Positions 8,381 through 17,227 are shown, counted from the stretch's first letter. The stretch: 64,000 bases of DNA from JACDAN01 sp963842235 (GCA_963842235.1 CAWJFT010000002.1:1-64000); one strand, 5' to 3'. Notes: generated by a model from the sequence alone, not told the origin. Numbers and translations are program-made.

Positions 8381-9619
8381 ATGTCTCAGCCGAGGCCGAC
8401 GCTGCGCGAGGGCATCCGTTCGCTGCCGGGGCCGGTCTGGATCCTCTGCGCGGGAACGTTCGTCAACCGCTTCGGGAGCTTCGTCGCAGTCTTCCTCGTC
8501 CTCTACCTCCGCAGCCGCGGGTACTCGATCGCCGAGGCCGGCCTCGTCGTCAGCTTCTACGGGGTCGGAAACGTCGTCGCGGCGGCCGTCGGCGGCTGGG
8601 TGGCTGACCGGTTCGGACGGCGCAACGCGCTTGCGCTCTCGATGTTCAGCTCCGCGGCGACCCTGCTCGCGCTCTCACAGGCGCGGTCGCTGCCGCTGAT
8701 CATCGTCCTGACGACGCTCGCGGGCCTGACCGGCGAGATGTACAGGCCGGCCGCCGCCGCGCTGCTGACCGACCTCACACGGGCCGGCGAGCGGATTCCG
8801 GCGTTTGCGCTCAACCGCCTCGCGATCAACCTCGGGTTCGCCGCGGGCCCCGCGGTCGCGGGTCTCCTGGCGGAGCGCTCCTTCTTCCTGATCTTCCTCG
8901 GCGATGCCCTGACCTCTGCCGCCTTCGGCGTCATCGCGCTCACGAGCCTCCCGGAAGGCGTGCGTGTGCGGCGTGGCGAGGAACGGAGGGGCGAGGCGGT
9001 GCGGACGATGCTCCAGGACCGCGCGTTCTTGTTCTTCCTCATCTCCTCGGTGCTCGGGGCGTTCGTGTACTTCCAGAGCCAGACGACGTTCCCGCTCCAC
9101 GTTCGGGCGAGCGGGCTCTCGGACGCGGACTACGGCCTCCTGATCTCGCTGAACGGATTGGCGATCGTCCTGCTCGAGCTCCCGCTCGTCGCGATCACGC
9201 AGCGGTTTCCCTACCGGCCCGTGCTCACCCTCGGCTCGCTGCTCGTGGGGCTCGGCTTCGCGCTGAACGCGTTTGCCAACGACCTGCCCGAGCTTGCCCT
9301 GACTGTCTTGATCTGGACGCTGGGTGAGATCGTCTACGCGCCCGTGGCATCCGCCTATGTAGCCGACATCGCCCCGGAGCACATGCGCGGTCGGTATCAG
9401 GGCGCCTGGGGGCTGACCTGGGGGCTGGCGTACGTCTTCGCACCTGCGCTCGGAGCCGCGATCTTCGCCTGGAGCGCGGACGGGCTGTGGCTCATCTGCG
9501 GGCTGCTCGGAGTCGCTTCGGCGCTTCTCCTCCTCGCGGCGCGTCCGCCACGGATCGACCCCGCATCCATCGACGGCGAGGCCGCCCTGAGCGGCGGCCT
9601 CGCCGGAGGTTCGCGGTGA
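8381..9619 (+). CDS. MFS transporter
   Basis: 412 aa with about 12 hydrophobic segments. The loop 2-3 signature appears as GGWVADRFGRRNALAL near residue 70, and the domain-5 region reads NRLAINLGFAAGPAVAGLLAE, both typical of multidrug/MDR-type major facilitator exporters. C-terminal residues end in a Gly/Ser-rich cytoplasmic tail. The substrate is not predictable. It is transcribed divergently from the SCO1 gene across 56 bp. Confidence 0.85.
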   Translation: MSQPRPTLREGIRSLPGPVWILCAGTFVNRFGSFVAVFLVLYLRSRGYSIAEAGLVVSFYGVGNVVAAAVGGWVADRFGRRNALALSMFSSAATLLALSQARSLPLIIVLTTLAGLTGEMYRPAAAALLTDLTRAGERIPAFALNRLAINLGFAAGPAVAGLLAERSFFLIFLGDALTSAAFGVIALTSLPEGVRVRRGEERRGEAVRTMLQDRAFLFFLISSVLGAFVYFQSQTTFPLHVRASGLSDADYGLLISLNGLAIVLLELPLVAITQRFPYRPVLTLGSLLVGLGFALNAFANDLPELALTVLIWTLGEIVYAPVASAYVADIAPEHMRGRYQGAWGLTWGLAYVFAPALGAAIFAWSADGLWLICGLLGVASALLLLAARPPRIDPASIDGEAALSGGLAGGSR

Positions 9620-9719
9620 AGGGGAGTCATCTCATGCGGGCTCCTTTCTCGTGCCTCCACAAGGAGCAAAACCGCCGCGCCTAAGAGCGGCTTGAGCGTG
9701 GACTAAAAGGTTTCGAAGA

Positions 9720-9750
9720 TTGACGAGCCAGCCGCTTCGGCCACTAGGTT
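9720..9750 (+). promoter_or_regulatory. possible promoter of the beta-propeller gene
   Basis: TTGACG (9720-9725), 19 bp spacer, TAGGTT (9745-9750), with the ATG at 9760. The spacer is long and the -10 box weak, and the transcript would be nearly leaderless, as for several other genes here. Otherwise 9620-9719 shows no recognisable element. Confidence 0.3.
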
Positions 9751-9759
9751 GTAGGCCCG

Positions 9760-11667
9760 ATGCCGCCGCGCAGACGCGTCTACGCCGCTCTCGCTCTCGC
9801 CGTTTCGCTCCTCGTGATCGTGGGAGCCGGCGGGGCCGCCGACGGCGATGCGTACCTCAAGAACTGCTACACGACCGCGCCGGCCGGATCGTGCGTCGCG
9901 TTGACGCCCGGTTTCCAGGGAGCGGATGTCGAGCTCAGCCCAGGCGCTCGCCATCTCTACGCCGCCGTCTGGGGCTTTGGGGGCGGGTACACCGGTCTGC
10001 GGCTCTTCGATATCGGCACCCGCGGTGCGTTCGCGCCCCGTGCGGGAATAGAAGGCTGCTACGCGCCCGGCGGAGCCGGCGGCGATTGCACGCCGCTCAT
10101 TGCCGACGCCGGCGCGTACGACGTCGACATCAGCGCGGACGGAAGGAGCGTCTACCTCCCCACGGGCGGCAAGCTCACCGTCCTCAACCGTGACACGACC
10201 TCGGGCGCGCTCACCCTCGCGCAGTGCTTCGGGACCGCGCCGTGTGTTGCCGATCCGGGGAGCTTCGAAAGCACGGCCGGGAGCCTGAACTCGGCGAACC
10301 TTTACGTCCGCGGGGTCGGCCAGCTCGCCGTCTTCGACCGAGATACGGCAACGGGCTCGATTGCGCGGAAGAGCGGAGCCGGCTCATGCTTTACGGAGGA
10401 GGTCACGAGCGGCGGCTGCACGTCGGCGACGCCTGCCGTCGGCATCGCCTCATCCGGCTACGAGACCGTGGTCTCGGTCGACGGACGAAATGTGTACGTC
10501 TCGAGCCAGGCGCCCGGCGGTGTTGCCGTCTTCCAACGTGCTGCCGGCGGGAGCCTGTCCCAGGAGCCGGGGACTGTCGGCGGCTGCATCTCGATCGGCG
10601 GGACGAGCGGAAGCGCCGGCGGCCGAGAGTGCGTCGCCGGCCCGGAGACGTTGGCAGGCGCCAAGGCGCTCACGATCGACCGGCAAGGCGCGTTCGTCGT
10701 TGTGACCGGCGACGGCGGCACCACGATCTTCCGTCGCGATGCGGCGAACGGCAGGCTCACCCTGACCGATTGCCTGGACGAGCTCGGCGGGACGGCTCCC
10801 CCGAGCGTCTGCCACGAGGTCACAGGTGCGGCTGGTACCGACGTCGCCGTCTCGCCGGACGGAAGCAGCGTGGTCGTGAGCGCGAGCGTCCTGTCCGGGC
10901 TCTCGTTCTTCCGGCTCAACCGAGTGACCGGGAAGCTGACACAGCTGGCGACGAGAGGGTGCATCACCGCCAAGACGCCGGCCGCGCCGTGCGTGTCGAT
11001 CCCAGGGCTCCTCGGCGGTCCCGGCGCTGTAACAATTTCGCCGAGCGGCCTCTCGCTGTTCTCGGCGATGCGCCTTCCGTCCGCCGACGGCGGCTCGATC
11101 GCCGGCTTCGAGCGCGATCTCGCGCCCGCGTGCAAGAGCAAGACGATCACGGTTCGCCGGCGGAAGGCGGTCGCGGTGCCGCTGACCTGCACCGACGCGA
11201 ACGGAGACAAGGTGACGCTCGAGATCGCGGCGCCACCGGTACTGGGGTCGCTCGGCGTCGTCAACCAGACGAAGCGTCGCGTCCTCTATACGCCGAGCCC
11301 CGTTTCGAGGCGGCGCGACTCCTTCAAGTACCGAGGGACGGCGCGCGGCTCGGAGGGCGTCCCGTCTACCGTCACGGTAAAGGTCACCGCTCACGCCCTC
11401 GTTGACAAAAAAGCGCCGAACACGCGCATCACCGGCACCCCACCGACGGCGACGAGCTCCCGAATCGCGCGGTTCAAGTTCAGTTCGACTGAACGGGGCT
11501 CGCAGTTCCAGTGCAAGCCCGACTGGAAGAAGGGCTGGTCGAGTTGCAGATCGCCGACGACCTACACCCAGCTGCGACCCGGCCGGCACACCTTTCTCGT
11601 CAGGGCCGTGGACAAAGCGGGGAACGTCGACCGCACGCCCGCAAAGAAGGTCTGGACCGTCACGTAG
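9760..11667 (+). CDS. exported beta-propeller protein with C-terminal Ig-like domains
   Basis: 635 aa. Signal peptide MPPRRRVYAALALAVSLLVI with AGGA. Residues 40-430 are YncE/lactonase-like beta-propeller repeats: recurring 'V-x-S-P-D/S-G-x-x-V/L-Y' blades plus regularly spaced Cys pairs (for example NCYT...SCVALTPGFQGADV). Residues 455-540 form a tandem Ig/cadherin-like module (CTDANGDKVTLEIAAPPVLG, VLYTPSP, DSFKYR), and the tail (HTFLVRAVDKAGNVDRTPAK) is another Ig-like domain. A cell-surface or secreted role is inferred; no catalytic site is recognised. The stop codon overlaps the first MarR operator. Confidence 0.75.
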   Translation: MPPRRRVYAALALAVSLLVIVGAGGAADGDAYLKNCYTTAPAGSCVALTPGFQGADVELSPGARHLYAAVWGFGGGYTGLRLFDIGTRGAFAPRAGIEGCYAPGGAGGDCTPLIADAGAYDVDISADGRSVYLPTGGKLTVLNRDTTSGALTLAQCFGTAPCVADPGSFESTAGSLNSANLYVRGVGQLAVFDRDTATGSIARKSGAGSCFTEEVTSGGCTSATPAVGIASSGYETVVSVDGRNVYVSSQAPGGVAVFQRAAGGSLSQEPGTVGGCISIGGTSGSAGGRECVAGPETLAGAKALTIDRQGAFVVVTGDGGTTIFRRDAANGRLTLTDCLDELGGTAPPSVCHEVTGAAGTDVAVSPDGSSVVVSASVLSGLSFFRLNRVTGKLTQLATRGCITAKTPAAPCVSIPGLLGGPGAVTISPSGLSLFSAMRLPSADGGSIAGFERDLAPACKSKTITVRRRKAVAVPLTCTDANGDKVTLEIAAPPVLGSLGVVNQTKRRVLYTPSPVSRRRDSFKYRGTARGSEGVPSTVTVKVTAHALVDKKAPNTRITGTPPTATSSRIARFKFSSTERGSQFQCKPDWKKGWSSCRSPTTYTQLRPGRHTFLVRAVDKAGNVDRTPAKKVWTVT

Positions 11668-11681
11668 TTAGCCACGTTAAC
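11667..11681. promoter_or_regulatory. MarR operator copy 1
   Basis: GTTAGCCACGTTAAC, an imperfect palindrome with the same half-site (GTTAGCC) and the same 15-bp length as the perfect palindrome 22 bp downstream, so both would face the same side of the helix. It touches the stop codon of the upstream gene and covers the likely -35 region of marR. Confidence 0.6.
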
Positions 11682-11688
11682 GATTTTT

Positions 11689-11703
11689 GTTAGCCTGGCT
11701 AAC
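11689..11703. promoter_or_regulatory. MarR operator copy 2, perfect palindrome
   Basis: GTTAGCC-T-GGCTAAC, a perfect 7-bp inverted repeat ending 2 bp before the marR ATG. TAGCCT (11691-11696) inside it can serve as the -10 box, with TTAGCC (11668-11673) as -35 at 17 bp. Binding would block transcription of marR and the MFS gene, the usual autoregulated arrangement. Confidence 0.7.
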
Positions 11704-11705
11704 GA

Positions 11706-12143
11706 ATGTCGGTCCTGACGGTCGAACCCCTGGCAGTCGCCAACCGGCTGCGCCCCGCCCTGCTGCGCCTCGCGCGCGAGCTCCGTCGTGAGTCGCATGC
11801 GCTCGGCGTCACCGGCGGACAGGTCTCGCTGCTCTTCCAGATTCAGAGGCACAAAGGCATCGGCGTCCGCGGCCTCGCGGCGCTCGAGCGGATGTCACCG
11901 GCGGCCATGTCCGGCTACGTCGACCGTCTCGAGCGTGCAGGCCTCGTCGAGAGGACGCCGGATCCGAAGGACCGGCGCCGACACGGGCTGTCCGTCACGG
12001 ACGAGGGCGATCGCGTCCTCCGGTCCGTGAAGTCACGGCGAACGGCCTGGCTCGCCGCGCGGCTCGAGCATCTCGATCCGGATGAGCTCGCCGCCGTCAA
12101 CGCCGCAGTCGAGCCGCTGCTCAGCCTGCTCGACGAGATCTAA
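11706..12143 (+). CDS. MarR-family transcriptional regulator
   Basis: 145 aa winged-helix protein. Recognition-helix region GVRGLAALERMSPAAMSGYVDRLERAGLVERTPDPKDRR, with the characteristic wing DPKDRRRHGLSVTDEGDRVL, and C-terminal helices for dimerisation. MarR proteins repress efflux or detoxification genes until a phenolic or other small ligand binds. It lies 3 bp upstream of an MFS exporter, which is its likely target, and two operator copies precede its start. Confidence 0.9.
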   Translation: MSVLTVEPLAVANRLRPALLRLARELRRESHALGVTGGQVSLLFQIQRHKGIGVRGLAALERMSPAAMSGYVDRLERAGLVERTPDPKDRRRHGLSVTDEGDRVLRSVKSRRTAWLAARLEHLDPDELAAVNAAVEPLLSLLDEI

Positions 12144-12146
12144 GGC

Positions 12147-13394
12147 ATGACGGCAGCGATCCTCGCCCTGCAGCGGCGAACCTTCGCCAGCGTCCGAAAG
12201 CACCGGAACTACCGTCTCTTCTTCACGGGCCAGGTGATCTCGCTCGTCGGCACCTGGATGCAGAACATCGCGCTCGCCTGGTACGTGATCGAGCTGACCC
12301 ACTCCGCCGTGGCCGTCGGCGTGCTGGCGTTCTGCCGCTTCGCGCCGTTCACGGTGTTCGGCCTGGTCTCGGGCGTCGTCGCCGACCGCCTCGACAACCG
12401 GCGGCTCGTCATGGCCACGCAAACGGCCTCGATGATCGTTGCCGCAGCCCTGACGGTGCTCGCCGTCTCGGGCGCGGAGATCGTCTGGCTCGCGTACCTC
12501 CTGGCCGCCGCTGCGGGGACCGCCCTCGTGTTCGACGCACCGGGGCGCCACGCGCTGACCTTCCAGATGGTCGGCCGGGACGAGCTTCCGAATGCCGTCG
12601 CGCTGAACGCGAGCCTCTTCAATGCCTCCCGCGTCGTCGGCCCGGCCGCCGCCGGCGTGATCATCGCCGCCTTCGGCGTCGTCGTCTGCTTCGCGCTAAA
12701 CACGATCAGCTTTCTCGCCGTCCTGACGAGCCTCGCGCTCATGCGGACCGATGAGCTCCTCGCGCCCGATCGTCCCGAGCGGCATCCGTCCTGGATCTCG
12801 AGCATCCGCGAAGGGCTCGGCTATGCCAGGCGCTCGCCGCGAGTCCGGCTAGTCCTGTTGATGACGACGGTCGTGAGCACCGTCGGCTTCAACTTCCACG
12901 TGCTCGTGCCGGTCCTCGCCTCGGAGACGCTCGACGCAGGGCCGCGAACCTTCGGCATCCTCTCGGCCGCCTTCGGTGCCGGCGCGCTGATGGGCGCGCT
13001 GCTTTCCGCGACCCTCGCCCGCGCGAGCTGGCGCGCGTTGCTCACGGGCGTTGGCGGATTCAGCATCGCGCTGCTGGCGCTGGCCCCGCTGCACACCGTC
13101 GCGGGGTGTCTCGTCCTGCTCTTCGTCGTCGGCGCCTGCTTCACGCTCTGGACCTCCAACAGTCAGTCGCTGCTGCAGCTGAGCGCGCCGGATCATCTCC
13201 GTGGCCGCGTCGTTAGCCTCTACCTCTTCGCCTTCGCCGGCCTGGCGCCGCTCGGCGGACTGCTCGCCGGCTGGCTCTCCGCCGTCGGCGGGACGGAGCT
13301 CGCCTTCGGCGTCGCCGGGGTGACCGGCCTCTTCATGACGGGGATCGCGCTCCGCGAGCTCTACGGCCACCGCCGCGCGCTAACAGCCGCTTAA
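12147..13394 (+). CDS. MFS transporter (DHA3/enterobactin-exporter-like)
   Basis: 415 aa, about 12 membrane segments. The N-terminal FRKHRNYRLFFTGQ-type start (ASVRKHRNYRLFFTGQVISL) followed by GTWMQNIALAWYVIELT is the hallmark of the DHA3 branch (EntS-like exporters), and ADRLDNRRLVMATQ is the loop 2-3 motif. It probably exports a toxic or signalling compound under control of the adjacent MarR protein. Confidence 0.88.
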   Translation: MTAAILALQRRTFASVRKHRNYRLFFTGQVISLVGTWMQNIALAWYVIELTHSAVAVGVLAFCRFAPFTVFGLVSGVVADRLDNRRLVMATQTASMIVAAALTVLAVSGAEIVWLAYLLAAAAGTALVFDAPGRHALTFQMVGRDELPNAVALNASLFNASRVVGPAAAGVIIAAFGVVVCFALNTISFLAVLTSLALMRTDELLAPDRPERHPSWISSIREGLGYARRSPRVRLVLLMTTVVSTVGFNFHVLVPVLASETLDAGPRTFGILSAAFGAGALMGALLSATLARASWRALLTGVGGFSIALLALAPLHTVAGCLVLLFVVGACFTLWTSNSQSLLQLSAPDHLRGRVVSLYLFAFAGLAPLGGLLAGWLSAVGGTELAFGVAGVTGLFMTGIALRELYGHRRALTAA

Positions 13395-13485
13395 CAAACC
13401 CGTTCGAAATCCTTTCGATTCGCGCACGGCTCCCTCACGGCTGGCGGGGATATTCACGGCATTGTCGCCTAAGGAGGTTCGAGCT

Positions 13486-14058
13486 GTGAAGAGGACGATT
13501 CGCCTGGGGGTTCTCACGCTCGTCGCGCTTTCCGCGCTGGCGCTCGTGAGCACCGCCGTCGCGCATCGCGTCGTCGTGATCAAAGGCACGCACAACGGCG
13601 AGACGCTGACCGGAACAGCAGGGAACGACCGCATCTTCGCCCGCGGCGGCGACGACGTGGTCAATGCCGGAGAGGGCAACGACCGCGTCTTCGGCGGTTG
13701 GGGGAAGGACACGCTGAACGGTGAGGGTGGAAACGATCGAATTCGTGGCGGCCCCGGCCCCGACACGATCAGCGGCGGGGAGCAGAACGACGTGCTGCGC
13801 GGCCGCTGGGGGAACGACGTCGTGAACGGTGACAACGGCGACGACATCATCTGGGTCGGCCGTGGCGCCGACGTCGAGAACGGCGGAGACGGAAACGACA
13901 ACATGCACGCACTCGCCCGCGACCGCATGGTCGACCACATCGACTGCGGCCCCGGCGACAAGGACGTCGTCTGGCTGAACTCGAAGGAGTCCGACGTCTA
14001 CGTCAACTGCGAGATCGTCAAGGTGGTCACGACCTCGCACCCGGACGACGGCGAGTAG
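13486..14058 (+). CDS. secreted RTX-type calcium-binding repeat protein
   Basis: 190 aa. Signal peptide (residues 1-26, ending STAVA), then six or more nonapeptide repeats of the GGxGxDxxx type (GGDDVVNAG, GEGNDRVFGG, GEGGNDRIRGG, GDNGDDIIWVG), which form calcium-loaded beta-rolls outside the cell. A short C-terminal domain contains CGPGDKDVVWLNSKESDVYV-type sequence with two Cys. GTG 13486 is chosen because AAGGAGG lies 8 bp upstream. No protease or toxin domain is attached, so this is a small structural or adhesive protein. Confidence 0.88.
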   Translation: MKRTIRLGVLTLVALSALALVSTAVAHRVVVIKGTHNGETLTGTAGNDRIFARGGDDVVNAGEGNDRVFGGWGKDTLNGEGGNDRIRGGPGPDTISGGEQNDVLRGRWGNDVVNGDNGDDIIWVGRGADVENGGDGNDNMHALARDRMVDHIDCGPGDKDVVWLNSKESDVYVNCEIVKVVTTSHPDDGE

Positions 14059-14103
14059 CACCAAGCTTCACCCCTCAACACCACAACTCCCTCTCTCCGA
14101 CCT

Positions 14104-14129
14104 ACGAAGCCCGCTGCGGCGGGCTTCGT
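14104..14129 (+). terminator. hairpin after the RTX gene
   Basis: Perfect 11-bp stem ACGAAGCCCGC / GCGGGCTTCGT with a TGCG loop, 45 bp after the RTX stop and between convergent genes. No T-run follows, so it is a likely but not classical terminator. Confidence 0.5.
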
Positions 14130-14225
14130 GGTTCCTAAGGCGGTCGCTTGCGACGCCGACCAGCAGAGGCCATGCCGGCTTTGCCGGCGTGGCCGGCTTA
14201 ATCCCGCTGCGGCGGGCTTCGTGGT
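14110..14225. repeat. 23-bp direct repeats flanking a two-hairpin insert
   Basis: The same 23 bases (beginning CCCGCTGCGGCGGGC, ending TTCGTGGT) occur at 14110-14132 and 14203-14225. Between them lie two hairpins: 14139-14157 (loop TCGC-TT-GCGA, one bulge) and 14168-14194 (12-bp stem with one G-T pair, loop TTT). The two-hairpin layout and TCGCTTGCGA core resemble the 77-bp element elsewhere in the window, but the sequence is much diverged. Confidence 0.55.
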
Positions 14226-14237
14226 GTTGAGGCGTCT

Positions 14238-15266
14238 CTACGAGATGCGCCAGGTGTCGCCGGCGTGGAGGAGCTTGTCGAGCTCGCCGTCGCCTTGCTC
14301 CTGACGGCTCGCCTCGATTTGCTCGGCCATCAGGACGTCGTAGACCGGCCGCTCGATGTCTCGGAAGACGCCCAGCGGCGTCGGGCCGTGCGGGGTGTGT
14401 GCAAGTCGCGAGAGTGCGAAGGCAAGCGACGCATCCGCATCGTGCTCGTCGTGGACGAGCAGCGCCTCCTCGCCAACGTCGGCCACGTCGACGAGCTCCA
14501 TGGAGCCGTTCGGCCGCTGGACGACCCCGCGCTCGCCGTCCTCGCCGAACCGGACCGGCTTCTCATGCTCGAGCAGGATCCTGTTCTGCTTCTCCTCTCG
14601 AACCGCGTCGAAAGCGCCGTCGTTGTAGACGTTGCAGTTCTGGTAGATCTCGACGAACGCCGAGCCCGGATGCACGGCCGCCCGCCTCAGCACCTGGGTC
14701 AGATGCTTCTTGTCCGTGTCGATCGAACGGGCGACGAAGGTCGCCTCGGCGCCGAGCGCCAGCGACACCGGGTTGAACGGGTAGTCGAGCGACCCCATCG
14801 GCGTCGTCTTGTTGCGCGTTCCCAGCGGGCTCGTCGGCGAGTACTGGCCCTTCGTCAGCCCGTAGATCTGGTTGTTGAAGAGCAGGATCTTGAAGTTGAC
14901 GTTGCGCCGGAGGGCGTGGATCAGGTGGTTGCCGCCGATGGAGAGCGCGTCGCCGTCGCCGGTCACGACCCAGACGGACAGGTCCGGCCGAGACGACGAG
15001 AGGCCCGTCGCGATCGCCGGCGCCCGTCCGTGGATCGAGTGCATCCCGTAGGTCTGCATGTAGTACGGGAAGCGCGCGGCGCAGCCGATCCCGGAGACGA
15101 ACACGATCCGCTCGCGCGGGATCCCGAGCTCGGGCATGAACCCCTGCAGCGCCGCGAGGATCGCGTAGTCACCGCAGCCCGGGCACCAGCGAACCTCCTG
15201 GTCGGACTTGAAGTCCTTCGCCGTCAGCTGGACGAGCGGCTTCCCACCATTGCCGCCCTCGGTCAC
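14238..15266 (-). CDS. korB: 2-oxoacid:ferredoxin oxidoreductase, beta subunit
   Basis: 342 aa thiamine-diphosphate subunit of the 2-oxoglutarate (KorAB-type) ferredoxin oxidoreductase, which decarboxylates a 2-oxoacid to its CoA ester and reduces ferredoxin. Visible: WCPGCGDYAIL near the N-terminus (C28/C31), and the ThDP motif GDGDALSIGGNHLIHALRRN continuing to ILLFNNQIYGLTKGQYSPTS. Partner of the gamma/alpha fusion immediately upstream. The 77-bp two-hairpin element lies between the two genes, ending 22 nt before this GTG start. Confidence 0.92.
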   Translation of the reverse strand: MTEGGNGGKPLVQLTAKDFKSDQEVRWCPGCGDYAILAALQGFMPELGIPRERIVFVSGIGCAARFPYYMQTYGMHSIHGRAPAIATGLSSSRPDLSVWVVTGDGDALSIGGNHLIHALRRNVNFKILLFNNQIYGLTKGQYSPTSPLGTRNKTTPMGSLDYPFNPVSLALGAEATFVARSIDTDKKHLTQVLRRAAVHPGSAFVEIYQNCNVYNDGAFDAVREEKQNRILLEHEKPVRFGEDGERGVVQRPNGSMELVDVADVGEEALLVHDEHDADASLAFALSRLAHTPHGPTPLGVFRDIERPVYDVLMAEQIEASRQEQGDGELDKLLHAGDTWRIS

Positions 15267-15288
15267 GGCCGGTCCCTCCAGTTCCGAC

Positions 15289-15365
15289 GTGTCGACCGGT
15301 CATTGCAGACGGCCGCACGGGCAAAGCCCGTACGGCCTGAATGAGACATCGCAAGCGACGTCTCA
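15289..15365 (-). ncRNA. 77-bp two-hairpin intercistronic element, copy A (korA-korB)
   Basis: Read on the minus strand it begins TGAGACGTCGCTTGCGATG, one base after the korA stop, and ends TCGACAC 22 nt before korB. Hairpin 1 is GAGACGTCGC-TT-GCGATGTCTC; hairpin 2 has a 12-bp stem GGCCGTACGGGC-TTT-GCCCGTGCGGCC. 71 of 77 bases equal copy C (51062-51138). The function is unknown; a structured mRNA element acting between cistrons is the inference. Confidence 0.65.
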
Positions 15366-15366
15366 G

Positions 15367-17202
15367 TCACAGCATCCCCTCGATCGCTTCGGCCAGCTCG
15401 GACGAGCGGAACGGCAAGCCGCGCACGCGGTTGTAGCCGACCGCGTCGACCAGGAACTCCGCACGCACGAGCTTGAGCAGCTGGCCCAGGTTCATCTCCG
15501 GCACGAGGATCTTGTCGTAGCTACGGAGCACGTCGCCCGTGTTCCGTGGAAACGGGTTCAGGTAGTTCAGGTGCGCATGGGCGACCTTCCCGCCCTCGAG
15601 CCGCACCCGCCGGACTGCAGCCGCGATCGGGCCGTAAGTTCCGCCCCAGCCGAGGACGAGCAGATCGGCGCCGTCTTCGTGGTCGACCTCGAGCTCGGGA
15701 ATGTCGGCCGCAATCCCGGCGACCTTCTGAGCGCGCACGCGAACCATGTAGTCGTGGTTGTCCGGGTCGTAGGAGACGTTCCCCGTCCCATCCGCCTTCT
15801 CGAGCCCGCCGATGCGGTGCTCCAACCCAGGCGTCCCCGGAATCGCCCAGGGGCGAGCCAGGGTCTCCGCGTCGCGGAGGTACGGCAGAAACGCGCCCTC
15901 GTGGTTCGGCTGGTCGGCGAATTCGACAGGGATCTCCGGCAGCGAGTCGACGTCCGGGATCAGCCACGGCTCCGACCCGTTCGCCAAATAGGCGTCAGAG
16001 AGCAGGAAGACGGGCGTCCGGTACTTGAGCGCGAGCCGCGCAGCCTCCATTGCCGACTCGAAGCAGCCGCCCGGCGTCGATGCGGCGATGACCGGCACCG
16101 GCGACTCGGCGTTCCGCCCCCACATTGCGAGTAGCAGGTCGGCCTGCTCCGGCTTGGTCGGCATGCCCGTCGACGGGCCGGCGCGCTGGATGTCGAGGAT
16201 CAGGAGCGGAAGCTCGAGCGCGACGGCGAGCCCGATCGTCTCCATCTTCAGGACGACGCCCGGGCCGCTCGACGTGCACACGCCTAGAGCCCCGCCGAAG
16301 CTGGCGCCGAGCGCGGCGCCGACGGCGGCGATCTCGTCCTCGGCCTGGAACGTGCGGACGCCGAATTCCTTGCGTCGCGAGAGATCCTCGAGGATCTCCG
16401 AGGCCGGCGTGATCGGGTAGGCGCCGAGGAAAAGTGGCAGCCCGCTCTTCACGCTCGCGGCGATCAGTCCCAACGCGAGTGCCTGGTTGCCGCGGATGTT
16501 GCGGTAAGTGCCGGGCGGGAGCTGGGCCGGCGCCACCTCGTAGGTGACGGCGAAGTCCTCGCTCGTCTCGCCGTATGCCCAACCCGCTTTGAACGCCTTG
16601 ATGTTCGCCTCGGCGATCTCCGGCCGGGAGGCGAACTTCTTCTCCAGGAACGCGATCGTCCCCTCGGTCGGGCGATGGTAGAGCCAGGACATGAGCCCGA
16701 GCGCGAACATGTTCTTCGAGCGCTCGGCCTCGCGCTTTGTGAGGTCCACGTCCTTCAGCGCCTCCAGCGTCAGCGAGGTGAGCGGCACCTCGTGGACGCG
16801 GAACTCGTTCAACGTCCCGTCGTCGAGCGGGTTCGACGTGTAGCCCGCCTTGTCGAGATTCCGCTCGGTGAACGCGTCGCGGTTGACGATCAGCGTGCCG
16901 GCGTTGGGCAGGTCACGGACATTCATCCGCAGCGCGGCGGGATTCATCGCGACGAGGACGTTCGGCTGGTCACCCGGGGTGAGGATGTCGTGATCGGAGA
17001 AGTGGATCTGGAAGCCGGACACTCCCGGAAGCGACCCGGCCGGCGCGCGGATCTCGGCGGGGAAGTCGGGCAGCGTCGACAGGTCGTTCCCGAGCAGCGC
17101 CGTCTCGCTCGTGAACCGTCCTCCGGTCAGCTGCATCCCGTCGCCGGAGTCGCCGGCGAACCGGATCACGACGCGGTCGAGCTGTTCGACAGGCTTGGCC
17201 AT
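15367..17202 (-). CDS. korA: 2-oxoacid:ferredoxin oxidoreductase, fused gamma-alpha subunit
   Basis: 611 aa. Residues 1-190 are the gamma domain (VIRFAGDSGDGMQLTGGRF at the start), and residues 215-600 the alpha (pyrimidine-binding) domain beginning GNQALALGLIAASVKSGLPL and containing the PITPASEILEDLS motif. This two-gene form is typical of actinobacterial KorAB used in an alternative or anaerobic-compatible citric acid cycle. An extended -10 (17219-17227) sits just before its ATG, and the MITE-like palindrome lies directly upstream. Confidence 0.92.
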   Translation of the reverse strand: MAKPVEQLDRVVIRFAGDSGDGMQLTGGRFTSETALLGNDLSTLPDFPAEIRAPAGSLPGVSGFQIHFSDHDILTPGDQPNVLVAMNPAALRMNVRDLPNAGTLIVNRDAFTERNLDKAGYTSNPLDDGTLNEFRVHEVPLTSLTLEALKDVDLTKREAERSKNMFALGLMSWLYHRPTEGTIAFLEKKFASRPEIAEANIKAFKAGWAYGETSEDFAVTYEVAPAQLPPGTYRNIRGNQALALGLIAASVKSGLPLFLGAYPITPASEILEDLSRRKEFGVRTFQAEDEIAAVGAALGASFGGALGVCTSSGPGVVLKMETIGLAVALELPLLILDIQRAGPSTGMPTKPEQADLLLAMWGRNAESPVPVIAASTPGGCFESAMEAARLALKYRTPVFLLSDAYLANGSEPWLIPDVDSLPEIPVEFADQPNHEGAFLPYLRDAETLARPWAIPGTPGLEHRIGGLEKADGTGNVSYDPDNHDYMVRVRAQKVAGIAADIPELEVDHEDGADLLVLGWGGTYGPIAAAVRRVRLEGGKVAHAHLNYLNPFPRNTGDVLRSYDKILVPEMNLGQLLKLVRAEFLVDAVGYNRVRGLPFRSSELAEAIEGML

Positions 17203-17218
17203 CTACCCCGCAGGAAGA

Positions 17219-17227
17219 GGTATAGCA
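17219..17227 (-). promoter_or_regulatory. extended -10 promoter for korAB
   Basis: On the minus strand TG-C-TATACC, ending 16 nt before the korA ATG. No good -35 box is present, as expected of an extended -10 promoter; the -35 position falls on the edge of the palindromic element. Confidence 0.4.

Noticed and set aside
9620..9719. tRNA or small RNA in the spacer after the MFS gene
   Set aside because: No T-loop GTTCRA motif or long stem could be found.
14110..14225. CRISPR array, because of spaced direct repeats
   Set aside because: Only two copies, internally palindromic, with a structured insert and no cas genes.
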